The notes beneath the pieces are model-generated. The model searched no databases, had not been told where the DNA came from, and saw only the letters and a list, made by a program, of their open reading frames with translations. A stretch of DNA of 64,000 nt from Clostridiales bacterium (GTDB lineage Bacteria; Bacillota; Clostridia; Christensenellales; Aristaeellaceae). Below, one piece after another: positions 26,716 through 34,610 of the stretch (within the stretch, counting starts at the first letter, position 1; the number at the start of each line of letters is the position of its first letter). The stretch spans positions 62,001-126,000 of the forward strand of contig SFET01000001.1 of NCBI GenBank assembly GCA_004557125.1, written 5' to 3'. Made by a program: the position numbers and the translations under genes.

Positions 26716-27698
26716 TTACGGAGCACATGCCCATCGAATCCGCCGAGGAATTCATCGGCCTGTTCGGTCTGCGCGAGGAAAACATCGCGCTGTTCCGGGC
26801 GGAGCTGGGCGTGGACATTCAGGCCGGCAGCGGCGAAATCGCGCTGAGCGGCGATGCGGACAAGGTGGAGCTGGCGAAGCTGACGCTGGAGAAGATGAGC
26901 GAGATCATCCGCCGGGGCGAGACGGTGGATCGCACCCGCATCCGCTACGCCATCGGGCTTGCGGAGGAGGGCAATGCCGACCGCATCGGCGAGATCATGC
27001 GCGACGTGATCGCCATCACCAGCCGTGGCCGCCAGGTGAAGTGCAAGACCCTGGGCCAGCGCACCTATGTGGACGCGATCAAGCAGAATACCTGCACCTT
27101 CGCGGTGGGGCCTGCCGGAACCGGCAAGACCTACCTGGCCATCGCCATGGCGGTGGTGGCCATGAAGAACAAGGAGATCGAGCGCATCATCCTCACCCGC
27201 CCCGCCGTGGAGGCCGGCGAGAAGCTGGGCTTCCTTCCGGGCGACCTTGCCCAGAAGGTCGATCCCTACCTGCGCCCGCTGTACGACGCGCTGCACGAGA
27301 TGCTGGGCCTGGACGCCTACCAGCGTCTGGTGGAGCGCGGGGCCATTGAGGTCGCGCCCCTGGCCTACATGCGCGGCCGCACGCTCAACGACGCGTTCAT
27401 CATTCTCGACGAAGCCCAGAACACCACCAGCGAACAGATGAAGATGTTCCTAACCCGCATGGGCATGGGCTCGAAGATGGTCATCACCGGCGACGTCACC
27501 CAGATCGACCTGCCCATCGGCAAGAAGAGTGGCCTGGTGGAGGCGCTGGAGGTGCTCAAGGGCGTGGAGGACATCGGCATCGTGCGCCTGACCCACCGCG
27601 ACGTGGTGCGCCACGAGCTGGTGCAGGCCATCGTCAAGGCCTACGAGAAATACGCGCTGCGAAACAACGACCGCCGGGGGCCTGCGCCGCGGCCGTAA
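26697..27698 (+). CDS. phoH: PhoH family ATPase/ribonuclease-associated protein
   Basis: A 333-residue PhoH-like protein. A KH-like N-terminal segment precedes the P-loop AVGPAGTGKTYLA near residues 139-151, LTRPAVEAGEKLGFLPGD near 168-185, and the DEAQNT box near 237 (IILDEAQNTT). PhoH proteins are predicted RNA helicase-type ATPases linked to RNA metabolism. The start is TTG at 26697 with GAGGAGG nine bases before it, inside the end of yqfD. The gene order with pgpH and ybeY is conserved across Bacillota. Confidence 0.94.
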   Translation: MENSQVITEHMPIESAEEFIGLFGLREENIALFRAELGVDIQAGSGEIALSGDADKVELAKLTLEKMSEIIRRGETVDRTRIRYAIGLAEEGNADRIGEIMRDVIAITSRGRQVKCKTLGQRTYVDAIKQNTCTFAVGPAGTGKTYLAIAMAVVAMKNKEIERIILTRPAVEAGEKLGFLPGDLAQKVDPYLRPLYDALHEMLGLDAYQRLVERGAIEVAPLAYMRGRTLNDAFIILDEAQNTTSEQMKMFLTRMGMGSKMVITGDVTQIDLPIGKKSGLVEALEVLKGVEDIGIVRLTHRDVVRHELVQAIVKAYEKYALRNNDRRGPAPRP

Positions 27699-27710
27699 AG
27701 GAGTCTTTTC

Positions 27711-29915
27711 ATGAAGATGCTATCGGGATTCAAATCCAGCCGTCTCAACGGCGTGATCCGCACTGTGCTCATCAGCGTCGCGACCTTTCTGCTGATCTTC
27801 GTGCTGATTCTGGCGGGCATCTCGCCGGACACCTACGACATCCACGTGGGGGAGCCTGCTAGCAAGACCATCTACGCCACCAAGGACGTGGAGGACACGG
27901 TGACCACGGAACAGCTGCGCGTCGCCGCCGCCAACGCAGTGGAGCCCAGCTACAAGAGCGTGGACGCCAGCGTCAACAGCGCGGTGCTGGAGGACATGAA
28001 GCGCAGCTTCGACGCGCTGATCTCCATCAAAGCGGAATGGCAGGACAGGATACCTGGAAATGCCACGGAGGCGCAGCTGACCGAGATCAACAAAGCCGTG
28101 CCCTTCACGCTGAGCCAGGACATGCTCACCGCCCTGCTCCGCACCGACGCGGAGGTCCTGCAGCAGGTCTATGACGCGGGCGTGGCCGGCGTGCGCGACA
28201 CGCTGAACTCCACCCTGCCGGAGGGCCAGGAAGCCTCCGCCGTGACCCGCATCACCCGGGATCTGGTGGACGAAAAGTACCCCACCGGCGCGGTGTCGCT
28301 CATCTCCGAGATCCTGCGCATCTGCATCCAGCCGAACATGCTCATCGACACGGAGATCACCGAGGCCAACCGCCAGAAGGCCCGGGACGCCGTCGAGCCG
28401 GAGATGCTGGTCAAGCGCGAGGTCATCGTCCGCGAGGGCGAGATCGTCACCGAGTCCCAGTACCAGATCATTTCCAGCCTCGGCCTGCTGGCGGACGACA
28501 CGCTGGACATTCCGCTGTTTGGCGGCCTGGCGCTGCTGCTGCTGGTGCTCTGCGGCATCATCGCGCTGTATCTGTACCAGTTTGACGTGGCCATCCTGAA
28601 GGACACCAAGCGGCTGATGCTGCTGTGCATCACCATCGTGCTGGAGATCGCCATCTCGCTGCTGGTTCGGGGCATGAATTCCTATCTCATGCCCGTGGCG
28701 CTGGGCGCGATCCTGATCTCCGTGCTGCTGGACACCAAGACGGCGCTGTTCGTCAACTGCGTGGTCAGCTTCATGGTGTCCATGCTGGTATCCACCGACG
28801 GCCTGTTCTCCATGTCCATGTTCTCGGTGATGCTGATGTCCTTCGCGGCCGGCCCCATCGCCACGCTGGTGCTCTCCCGCAAGCAGCTGCGCACCGGCAC
28901 GCTGCTGGCGGGCTTCGCCATCGCCGCGTCCAACTTCCTCATCACCATGGCCATCGGCCTGGTTTCCAGCTCAAACCTGAACACCGCCCTCTCCAATTCC
29001 CTGTGGGCGCTGGGCGGCGGCGTGTTCAGCGCGGTGCTGGCCATCGGCCTGCAATCGCTGCTGGAGCTGGTGTTCAACCTGGCCACCAACGCCAAGCTCA
29101 TCGAGCTGTCGAACCCCAACCAGCCGCTGCTGCGCCGATTGCTAATGGAGGCCCCCGGCACCTATCACCACTCCATCATCGTGGCGAACCTGGCCGAGGC
29201 CGCCGCCACCGCCGTGGGCGCCAATGGCCTGCTGGCCCGCGTGGGCGCGTACTATCACGACGTGGGCAAGCTCAAGCGGCCCATGTACTTCAAGGAAAAC
29301 CAGATGGGCGACAACCCCCACGACCGCACCGACCCGCGCGTCTCCGCAGCCATCCTCACCGCCCACCCCCGCGACGGCGCACAGATGGCCCAGAAGGATC
29401 GCCTGCCCGGTCAGGTGGTGGACATCGTGCGCCAGCACCACGGCGATTCCCTGGCGCTCTACTTCTACGACAAGGCCGTGAAGCTCTACGGCGAGGACGT
29501 GGACGTGTCCAGCTTCCGCTACGAGGGCCCGCGCCCCCGCAGCAAGGAGGCCGCCGTGGTCATGCTGGCCGACACCATCGAGGCTGCCACCCGCACGCTG
29601 GCCAACCCCAGCCCCGAGAAGATGGAGGCGCTGATCCGCAAGCTGGTGCGGGAGAAGCTGGACGACGGCCAGCTCAACGATTCCGCGCTCACCTTCAGCG
29701 ACCTGGACAAGATCTGCTCTACCTTCGTCACCGTGCTCACCGGCGTGTTCCACGAGCGCATCGAGTACCCCGAGATCAACATCCCGCCGCGCGCACCGGT
29801 CGTGCAGGAGACGGAAGCTGCAGCGCCGTCCGAGCCTGTCGCCGAACCGGCGGAGGAGGCCGCGCCCGATCCGGCGGAGGTCCCCCAGCAGGAGGTGCAG
29901 AGCGATGCCAATTGA
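27711..29915 (+). CDS. pgpH: Cyclic-di-AMP phosphodiesterase PgpH (7TM-HD family)
   Basis: A 734-residue YqfF/PgpH. An N-terminal helix near residues 18-40, an extracytoplasmic 7TMR-HDED domain, seven membrane helices near 265-465, and a cytoplasmic HD domain with TYHHSIIVANLAEAA and YYHDVGKLKRP near 480-522. The HD ligands mark a metal phosphohydrolase that degrades c-di-AMP to pApA. The last 50 residues are an unusual Pro/Glu/Ala-rich tail. AGGAG precedes the ATG; the stop overlaps ybeY by 11 bases. Confidence 0.94.
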   Translation: MKMLSGFKSSRLNGVIRTVLISVATFLLIFVLILAGISPDTYDIHVGEPASKTIYATKDVEDTVTTEQLRVAAANAVEPSYKSVDASVNSAVLEDMKRSFDALISIKAEWQDRIPGNATEAQLTEINKAVPFTLSQDMLTALLRTDAEVLQQVYDAGVAGVRDTLNSTLPEGQEASAVTRITRDLVDEKYPTGAVSLISEILRICIQPNMLIDTEITEANRQKARDAVEPEMLVKREVIVREGEIVTESQYQIISSLGLLADDTLDIPLFGGLALLLLVLCGIIALYLYQFDVAILKDTKRLMLLCITIVLEIAISLLVRGMNSYLMPVALGAILISVLLDTKTALFVNCVVSFMVSMLVSTDGLFSMSMFSVMLMSFAAGPIATLVLSRKQLRTGTLLAGFAIAASNFLITMAIGLVSSSNLNTALSNSLWALGGGVFSAVLAIGLQSLLELVFNLATNAKLIELSNPNQPLLRRLLMEAPGTYHHSIIVANLAEAAATAVGANGLLARVGAYYHDVGKLKRPMYFKENQMGDNPHDRTDPRVSAAILTAHPRDGAQMAQKDRLPGQVVDIVRQHHGDSLALYFYDKAVKLYGEDVDVSSFRYEGPRPRSKEAAVVMLADTIEAATRTLANPSPEKMEALIRKLVREKLDDGQLNDSALTFSDLDKICSTFVTVLTGVFHERIEYPEINIPPRAPVVQETEAAAPSEPVAEPAEEAAPDPAEVPQQEVQSDAN

Positions 29916-30825
29916 GCTGCAATGCGAGGTTCCCGGCTGTCCGGAGGGCCTGGAGGACTTCCTGAGTGAGGTCGCAAGCGTCTGCATGGAGCTGGAGGGC
30001 GTCTCCGGCGCGGGCTTTGCCATCCGCGTGGTGGACGATGAAGCCATCCACGCGCTGAACCTTTCGATGCGCGGAGTGGACAGCGCCACGGATGTGCTCT
30101 CCTTCCCCACCGTGCGCTTCCCGAGGGGAACCACTGCCCGGGACAACCCCAAGCGCCTGCGCCGGGAGTACGATCCCAGCGTGGGCTGGATCAACCTGGG
30201 CGACTGCGTGCTGAACCTGAACCGCGCCCGGGAGCAGGCGGCGGAGTTCGGCCACTCGCTGAAGCGGGAGCTGGGCTACCTCACCGCCCACTCGGCCTTC
30301 CACCTGATGGGCTACGACCACATGGAAGAAGATGAAAAGCGGCAGATGCGCGCCATGGAGAAGCGCGCCATGGAAAAGCTGAAACTCTGGCGCAATCCGA
30401 AGGGAGGAACGAACATGACCCACGAGGAACTGTTTCACCTGGCCGAGGAGGCCCGCAAGAACGCCTATTCGCCCTACTCCCATTACAGCGTGGGCGCGTG
30501 CATCCTGACGGAGGACGGACGGACCTTCCAGGGCTGCAACTTCGAGAACGCATCCTTCGGCGCGACGATCTGCGCCGAGCGCTGCGCCGCCGGCAGCGCC
30601 ATCGCCGCCGGACAGCGCCGCTTCACGGCCATCGCCATCGCTGCCGACAGCGTCGCCTGGCCCTGCGGCATCTGCCGCCAGGTGCTGCGGGAGTTCGCCT
30701 GCGGCCCGGAGATGCCCATCATGGCCGGGGCTGCTGGCTCCGGCAGCTTTGAGACCCGGACTCTTGAGGAGCTGCTTCCCGGCTCCTTCGGCCCGGAGTA
30801 CCTGCTCGACGATCAACAAGCATAA
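29905..30825 (+). CDS. YbeY endoribonuclease - cytidine deaminase fusion
   Basis: One 306-residue open frame holds two normally separate proteins. Residues 1-165 are YbeY, with VLSFPT near 69 and the zinc motif HSAFHLMGYDH near 130-140, needed for 16S rRNA maturation. Residues 171-306 are a homotetrameric-type cytidine deaminase with CNFENASFGATICAERCA near 210-227 and PCGIC near 252, carrying the catalytic glutamate and zinc cysteines. No stop codon separates them; the join is NPKGGTNMTHEE. A Shine-Dalgarno site and ATG at 30415 inside the frame could also make free deaminase. dgkA, often between the two genes, is absent. Confidence 0.9.
   Translation: MPIELQCEVPGCPEGLEDFLSEVASVCMELEGVSGAGFAIRVVDDEAIHALNLSMRGVDSATDVLSFPTVRFPRGTTARDNPKRLRREYDPSVGWINLGDCVLNLNRAREQAAEFGHSLKRELGYLTAHSAFHLMGYDHMEEDEKRQMRAMEKRAMEKLKLWRNPKGGTNMTHEELFHLAEEARKNAYSPYSHYSVGACILTEDGRTFQGCNFENASFGATICAERCAAGSAIAAGQRRFTAIAIAADSVAWPCGICRQVLREFACGPEMPIMAGAAGSGSFETRTLEELLPGSFGPEYLLDDQQA
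30402..30417 (+). promoter_or_regulatory. Internal ribosome binding site and ATG for the cytidine deaminase part
   Basis: GGGAGG at 30402-30407 lies seven bases before an in-frame ATG at 30415, exactly where a stand-alone Cdd (MTHEELFHLA) would begin. It suggests both a fusion and a separate Cdd may be made. Confidence 0.75.
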
Positions 30826-30842
30826 ACACGGAGGAAACACAC

Positions 30843-31733
30843 TTGTCTGAAAAGAAATTCCGCTCGGGCTTCGTGGCCATCCTGGGCCGCCCGAACGTCG
30901 GCAAATCCAGCATCATGAACCGCATCGTCGGCGAGAAGGTCGCCATCGTCTCCAACCATCCCCAGACCACCCGCAACAAACTGCTGGGCGTGGCCACCGG
31001 CCCCGACTGGCAGATCGTGTTCGTTGACACCCCCGGCCTGCACAAGCCCCGCACCAAGCTGGGCGAATACATGATGAAGTCCGCCAGCGACGCCCGCGAG
31101 GGCGTGGACGCGGTGCTGGCCGTGGTGGACGGTCAGCGCATCGGCGGCGGCGACAGGGCCGTGCTCAGCGACATCCAGAGCATGAACTGCCCCCGCTTCC
31201 TTGCTGTGAACAAGATCGACATCGTGCCGCCGGAGAAGCTGATGCCCCAGCTGGCGGAGCTGAACGAGTTCCACTTCGACCAGATCTTCTCGGTCTCCGC
31301 GCGCACCGGCGAGAACATCGATCTGCTGACGCAGAAGCTGATCGAGGCCATGCCCGAGGGCCCGAAGTACTTCCCCGACGACATGATTACCGACCAGCCT
31401 GAGCGCGTGATGTGCGCGGAGATCATCCGCGAAAAGGCGCTGAACAACCTGCGGGACGAGATCCCCCACGGCGTGGGCGTGGAGATGCTGCAGATCAAGA
31501 AGCTCAGCGACAACCTGACCGAGATCCATGCCAACGTCTACTGCGAGAAGGAGTCCCACAAGTCCATCATCATCGGCAAGCAGGGCGCGATGCTGGGCCG
31601 GATCGGCTCCCAGGCCCGCGTGGACATCGAGCGCCTGCTGGGCACCAAGGTCATGCTGAAGCTGTGGGTGAAGGTGCGCCTGGACTGGCGCAACCGCGCG
31701 GGCGATCTGCGCACCCTGGGCTACGAGGACTGA
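30843..31733 (+). CDS. era: GTPase Era
   Basis: A 296-residue Era, a GTPase that binds the 3' end of 16S rRNA in 30S assembly. G1 is GRPNVGKSS near residues 15-23, G3 is DTPG near 62, G4 is NKID near 120, and a C-terminal KH domain has IIIGKQGAMLGRIG near 240. The start is TTG with GGAGG eight bases upstream. It follows the YbeY-Cdd gene by 17 bases and precedes recO by nine, in the conserved order. Confidence 0.97.
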   Translation: MSEKKFRSGFVAILGRPNVGKSSIMNRIVGEKVAIVSNHPQTTRNKLLGVATGPDWQIVFVDTPGLHKPRTKLGEYMMKSASDAREGVDAVLAVVDGQRIGGGDRAVLSDIQSMNCPRFLAVNKIDIVPPEKLMPQLAELNEFHFDQIFSVSARTGENIDLLTQKLIEAMPEGPKYFPDDMITDQPERVMCAEIIREKALNNLRDEIPHGVGVEMLQIKKLSDNLTEIHANVYCEKESHKSIIIGKQGAMLGRIGSQARVDIERLLGTKVMLKLWVKVRLDWRNRAGDLRTLGYED

Positions 31734-31742
31734 GGCAGCAGC

Positions 31743-32474
31743 ATGCCCGCCCTCAACACCCCCGCGCTGGTGATCCGCCGCGCGGACTACTCCGACTACG
31801 ACCGCATGGTCACGCTGTTCTGCCCCGAGCACGGCCGCATCGACGCCATCGCTCGGGGCTGCCGCAAGCAAAAGTCGGCGCTGCACAACGCCTGCGAGCC
31901 CTTCGTCAGCGGAGAATTCCAGCTCTACCAGCGGGGCGAGCGCTTCGCCATCGAGCAGTGCCAGATCACGGAGAGCTTCTTCGACCTGCGCATGGACTAC
32001 GACCGGCTCCAGCACGGCGCGTACTGGCTGCACCTGCTGGACGCGGCCGTGATGCCGGACGTACCCATGCCGGACTTGTTCCTGATCACGCTGCGGGCGC
32101 TGGCGCATCTGAACTACTCGGAACTGCCGCCGGAGCTGCTGACCATGGCCTTCGAGATGCACTTCATGGCGCAGCTGGGCTATGCGCCGCGCATGGACGT
32201 GTGCCTGAAGTGCGGACAGGCAATCAATGGCGACGCGCGCTTCGATGTGGATCGGGGCGGCTGCGTGTGCCTGAGCTGCCCGTCCTCCGCGCCGCGCATC
32301 ACCAACGGCGCCCGGCGCATCCTGATGAAGCTGCCCCGCACGAAGTACGACCAGGTGCGCCTGCTGCCGGAGCACCCGAACTGGAGGGAGGCCGCGCGCA
32401 TCTTCCGCACTTACATCGACGACCGCATCCAGATGCGAAAATTCGCGCCGCCGCTGCCAGAATTTCGTGAATGA
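31743..32474 (+). CDS. recO: DNA repair protein RecO
   Basis: A 243-residue RecO with an N-terminal OB fold (ALVIRRADYSDYDRMVTLF) and a C-terminal helical domain holding a zinc site: CLKCG near 158 and CLSC near 177. RecO anneals SSB-coated strands and loads RecA together with RecR in the RecFOR pathway. It is the last gene of the yqfC-recO operon; about 50 bases after it the rubrerythrin promoter begins and no clear terminator is seen. Confidence 0.94.
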   Translation: MPALNTPALVIRRADYSDYDRMVTLFCPEHGRIDAIARGCRKQKSALHNACEPFVSGEFQLYQRGERFAIEQCQITESFFDLRMDYDRLQHGAYWLHLLDAAVMPDVPMPDLFLITLRALAHLNYSELPPELLTMAFEMHFMAQLGYAPRMDVCLKCGQAINGDARFDVDRGGCVCLSCPSSAPRITNGARRILMKLPRTKYDQVRLLPEHPNWREAARIFRTYIDDRIQMRKFAPPLPEFRE

Positions 32475-32503
32475 AAATTTTCAAAAAAGTGATTCAAAAC
32501 TGT

Positions 32504-32532
32504 TTGAATTGATGCGACATGTGTTATATAAT
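32504..32532 (+). promoter_or_regulatory. Promoter of the reverse rubrerythrin gene
   Basis: TTGAAT, a 17-base spacer and perfect TATAAT in an AT-rich patch, about 60 bases before the ATG. Confidence 0.8.
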
Positions 32533-32595
32533 ACACGTAAGCCAGATGAGACTAGGCTCTAAAAAAACACCATTCAATATGAGGAGGATACAATC

Positions 32596-33141
32596 ATGAA
32601 GAAGTTCGTTTGCACCATCTGCGGTTATGTTTATGAAGGCGAAGCTGCTCCCGAAGCCTGCCCGGTCTGCAAGGCCCCCGCAAGCAAGTTCATCGAGCAG
32701 AGCGGCGAGATGACCTGGGCTGCCGAGCATGTCGTCGGCGTTGCCAACGGCGCTCCCCAGGAGATCATCGACGGCCTGCGTGAGAACTTCACCGGCGAGT
32801 GCACCGAGGTCGGCATGTACCTGGCCATGGCCCGCGTCGCCCATCGCGAAGGCTATCCGGAGATCGGCGAGTACTGGCGCCGCGCTGCCCTGGAAGAGGC
32901 GGAGCATGCCGCGAAGTTCGCTGAGCTGCTGGGCGAGGTCGTCTACGACTCCACCGAGAAGAACCTGGCCGTCCGCGTTGAGGCCGAGAACGGCGCCACC
33001 GCTGGCAAGACCGAGCTGGCCAAGAAGGCGAAGGAGCTGGGTCTGGACGCCATCCACGACACCGTGCATGAGATGGCCCGCGACGAGGCCCGTCACGGCA
33101 AGGCGTTCGCTGGCCTGCTCAAGCGCTACTTCGGCAAGTAA
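32596..33141 (+). CDS. Reverse rubrerythrin (rubredoxin domain first)
   Basis: A 181-residue oxidative-stress protein. An N-terminal rubredoxin-like iron site (CTICGYVYEG and CPVCKAP, residues 6-28) comes before a four-helix diiron domain with ExxH motifs (EEAEHAAKF near 97, RDEARHGKAF near 159). This order is reversed from classic rubrerythrin and is known in clostridia, where the protein works as an NADH-linked peroxidase. Codon choice is richer in T-ending codons than neighbours, fitting high expression. Its last 30 bases are duplicated at 34601-34630, marking insertion of foreign DNA immediately after the stop codon. Confidence 0.93.
   Translation: MKKFVCTICGYVYEGEAAPEACPVCKAPASKFIEQSGEMTWAAEHVVGVANGAPQEIIDGLRENFTGECTEVGMYLAMARVAHREGYPEIGEYWRRAALEEAEHAAKFAELLGEVVYDSTEKNLAVRVEAENGATAGKTELAKKAKELGLDAIHDTVHEMARDEARHGKAFAGLLKRYFGK
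33112..33141 (+). repeat. Left copy of 30-bp direct repeat (attL-like), 3' end of rubrerythrin gene
   Basis: These 30 bases, covering the last nine codons and the stop of the rubrerythrin gene, recur at 34601-34630 with a single C to G difference at position 9. Such a gene-end duplication is typical of site-specific integration into the 3' end of a coding sequence. Confidence 0.85.
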
Positions 33142-33167
33142 GAAATCCAGTAAAATCAATGATTTTC

Positions 33168-33203
33168 AAGGGAATCACTCTGAAAAGGGTGGTTCCTTTT
33201 TTG
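33168..33203 (+). terminator. Terminator-like hairpin after rubrerythrin, inside the inserted segment
   Basis: An imperfect stem (33169-33178 with 33188-33197) is followed by TTTTTT. The element supplies a replacement terminator for the rubrerythrin gene. Confidence 0.65.
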
Positions 33204-33253
33204 TCTTGCTATGCCATTCTGCTGTTGGTTTGGGTGTATTTTCACCCCTCCTT

Positions 33254-33301
33254 TATGTCATTCCTATGTCGCGCCCAAACCACTATGTCATGCTATGTCA
33301 T
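33254..33301. repeat. Cluster of TATGTCAT octamers
   Basis: Three copies of TATGTCAT (33254, 33284, 33294) and one TATGTCG variant (33265) occur in 48 bases, spaced 11, 19 and 10 bases, close to helical phasing. They could be an operator or recombination-accessory site. The rest of the 33142-33424 gap shows nothing recognisable. Confidence 0.5.
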
Positions 33302-33424
33302 GAACTTTGAATCGCTGCTGCTGAAAGAATTTCCTTCAAATGGCATGACCAAACCACTCAAGACAATTATAAGTGTAGCAATTTTTCTGTCAATTTTCCT
33401 TTACAAAGAAAAAAGGGTCGCAAC

Positions 33425-33940
33425 TTACTGCAACCCTTTTGGATCTTCATATCTTTTTTCGACAGCAGCCAGCATCTCTTTCATACCATCTACAACTGAC
33501 TGAGGACTTTCAATTGTCACCATGTTTTTCAGACCAAAGACCCAGCCATAGAACTGAGGGCTGACAGCGATGGGGACAGTAATTCTGAAGTGTCTGTCAT
33601 CAGCCTTCATGAGGGTGACTTCTCTGCCAAAGCGATCCAGAACAGTGCCAACCATGTTGTTGGGGAAGCGCATGGTGACAGACTGAAGTTCGCCACTGTA
33701 CATGCCAAAGGTCTGCTTGGTATAGTCAGAGAGTTTGATCTTCTTGAACTCCTCCAGACCCTCAGCCTCCGCCTCTTCAACCTCCACCCCTTCCATGTGG
33801 TCAATGCGATAGACTCGCATCTTCTTGCCATCATAAGCCAGGAGATAATAGAAGTTGTTGTCATAAATAACTGCCCAAGTCCTTGCGAAAGAGTGTAGAG
33901 AAATAGATTGAAAATGCCGGAAATCGGCTTGCAGAGCCAA
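33425..33940 (-). pseudogene. WYL-domain regulator, 5'-truncated
   Basis: Up to 171 residues can be read. From about residue 21 they match a WYL ligand-sensing domain and its C-terminal extension: AVIYDNNFYYLLAYDGKKMRVYRIDHM-type strands, then an FGREV and PQFYGWVFGL stretch. WYL proteins normally have an N-terminal DNA-binding HTH, which is missing; the sequence before residue 21 is unrelated. The frame is uninterrupted, so a fragment could be made, but it lacks DNA binding. Codon use is AT-richer than the chromosome. The break near 33890 marks the likely deletion junction within the inserted element. Confidence 0.7.
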
Positions 33941-34024
33941 TTAAGGGCAGGAACGTATTGAAAAGCACAATCCGCAGCACGAAGGCTGCACACACTATCT
34001 GTAATACGCTTCCCGCCCTTGTTC

Positions 34025-34075
34025 TTTGCTCTTGCATTGCTACCACCACAAGAGCAAATCCGGCAAAGAATTGCC
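34025..34075. other. oriT-like inverted repeats
   Basis: A perfect 10-bp inverted repeat (TTTGCTCTTG at 34025-34034, CAAGAGCAAA at 34049-34058, 14-base loop) is followed at once by a second repeat (GGCAA at 34062-34066, TTGCC at 34071-34075). It lies about 110 bases before a ribbon-helix-helix gene, the layout of a mobilization origin next to its accessory protein. No relaxase gene remains, so the call is inferred. The 33941-34186 gap holds no convincing gene. Confidence 0.45.
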
Positions 34076-34186
34076 CCTCACGATCAAGAGGAAGCCGTAG
34101 AAAAACGCGGCAATTTATGCTGTGTTGGACACGGTTTGACAATTCACCTTTTACATTTTCCATAAATCTGTGAAAGGAGAGTGGTT

Positions 34187-34360
34187 ATGATCGCAAACAT
34201 CGGAATCAGACTGTCCGCAGAAGAAAAAGAGAACCTTGCGGCCATCGCGAAACGGACAGACACCACCATTTCACAGATCATGCGGAGATTGATCCGCACA
34301 TTTATTTCGGTGCAGGGCGAAGAGAACGCTGCTGCGCAAAAGGAGACTTATTATGAATAG
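34187..34360 (+). CDS. Ribbon-helix-helix protein, MobC/relaxosome-like
   Basis: A 57-residue protein with a beta strand IGIRLSAEEKENLAAIA, then a turn and a second helix ISQIMRRLIRTFI, the compact ribbon-helix-helix layout. Such small proteins in mobilizable elements bind oriT, or act as antitoxin-type repressors. AAAGGAG lies eight bases before the ATG. It overlaps the next gene by eight bases, so they are co-translated. Location beside an oriT-like repeat favours a mobilization accessory role, but no relaxase follows. Confidence 0.7.
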   Translation: MIANIGIRLSAEEKENLAAIAKRTDTTISQIMRRLIRTFISVQGEENAAAQKETYYE

Positions 34361-34610
34361 ATTTGATTTACGCAGCGGAAAGGCAGACCTTATCCGCCAT
34401 CAGATGAACCTGCGGGCCGGTATGCAGAGCAATCCGTATCATGGTATGCACATCAGAGAATATTGCGATTATGCAGATGCCTTGGCCGAATCCACAGCCG
34501 ATTACATTATGAAGCAGCTTCCCGCACTGATCCGCAAAGAACTTGACAAGAAGGAAGTCGAAATCAAGGTCGAAGAAAAAGCATATCAGACCGCAAAGAA
34601 GGCCTGCTGA
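34353..34610 (+). CDS. Small protein of unknown function, element cargo
   Basis: An 85-residue, hydrophilic, mostly helical protein that I do not recognise. The C-terminal third is rich in Lys and Glu (RKELDKKEVEIKVEEKAY) and could form a coiled coil. AAAGGAG lies seven bases before the ATG, which overlaps the end of the ribbon-helix-helix gene. The last codons, GCC TGC TGA, lie inside the right 30-bp repeat; the TGA stop exists because of the single C to G difference from the left repeat. Its frame thus runs exactly to the integration point. Confidence 0.6.
   Translation: MNRFDLRSGKADLIRHQMNLRAGMQSNPYHGMHIREYCDYADALAESTADYIMKQLPALIRKELDKKEVEIKVEEKAYQTAKKAC

Larger units (their letters stand above)
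33112..34600. mobile_element. Remnant of an integrative mobilizable element inserted at the rubrerythrin 3' end
   Basis: A 1489-bp segment is bounded by the 30-bp direct repeats. It is visibly more AT-rich than its surroundings. It contains a terminator, an array of TATGTCAT octamers, a 5'-truncated WYL gene, an oriT-like inverted repeat, a ribbon-helix-helix gene and an 85-residue ORF. No integrase or relaxase is present. I infer the two ends of a larger element joined by internal deletion. The original rubrerythrin terminator now lies beyond the right repeat at 34644-34676. Confidence 0.7.

Noticed and set aside
33159..33503. 114-residue plus-strand frame after the rubrerythrin gene
   Set aside because: It includes the terminator hairpin and octamer array and runs into the WYL fragment on the other strand; no ribosome site.
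33861..34163. 100-residue minus-strand open frame and a 71-residue plus-strand frame in the inserted element
   Set aside because: Neither has a convincing ribosome site and both cross the oriT-like repeats; they are probably chance frames, though a small element gene cannot be fully excluded.
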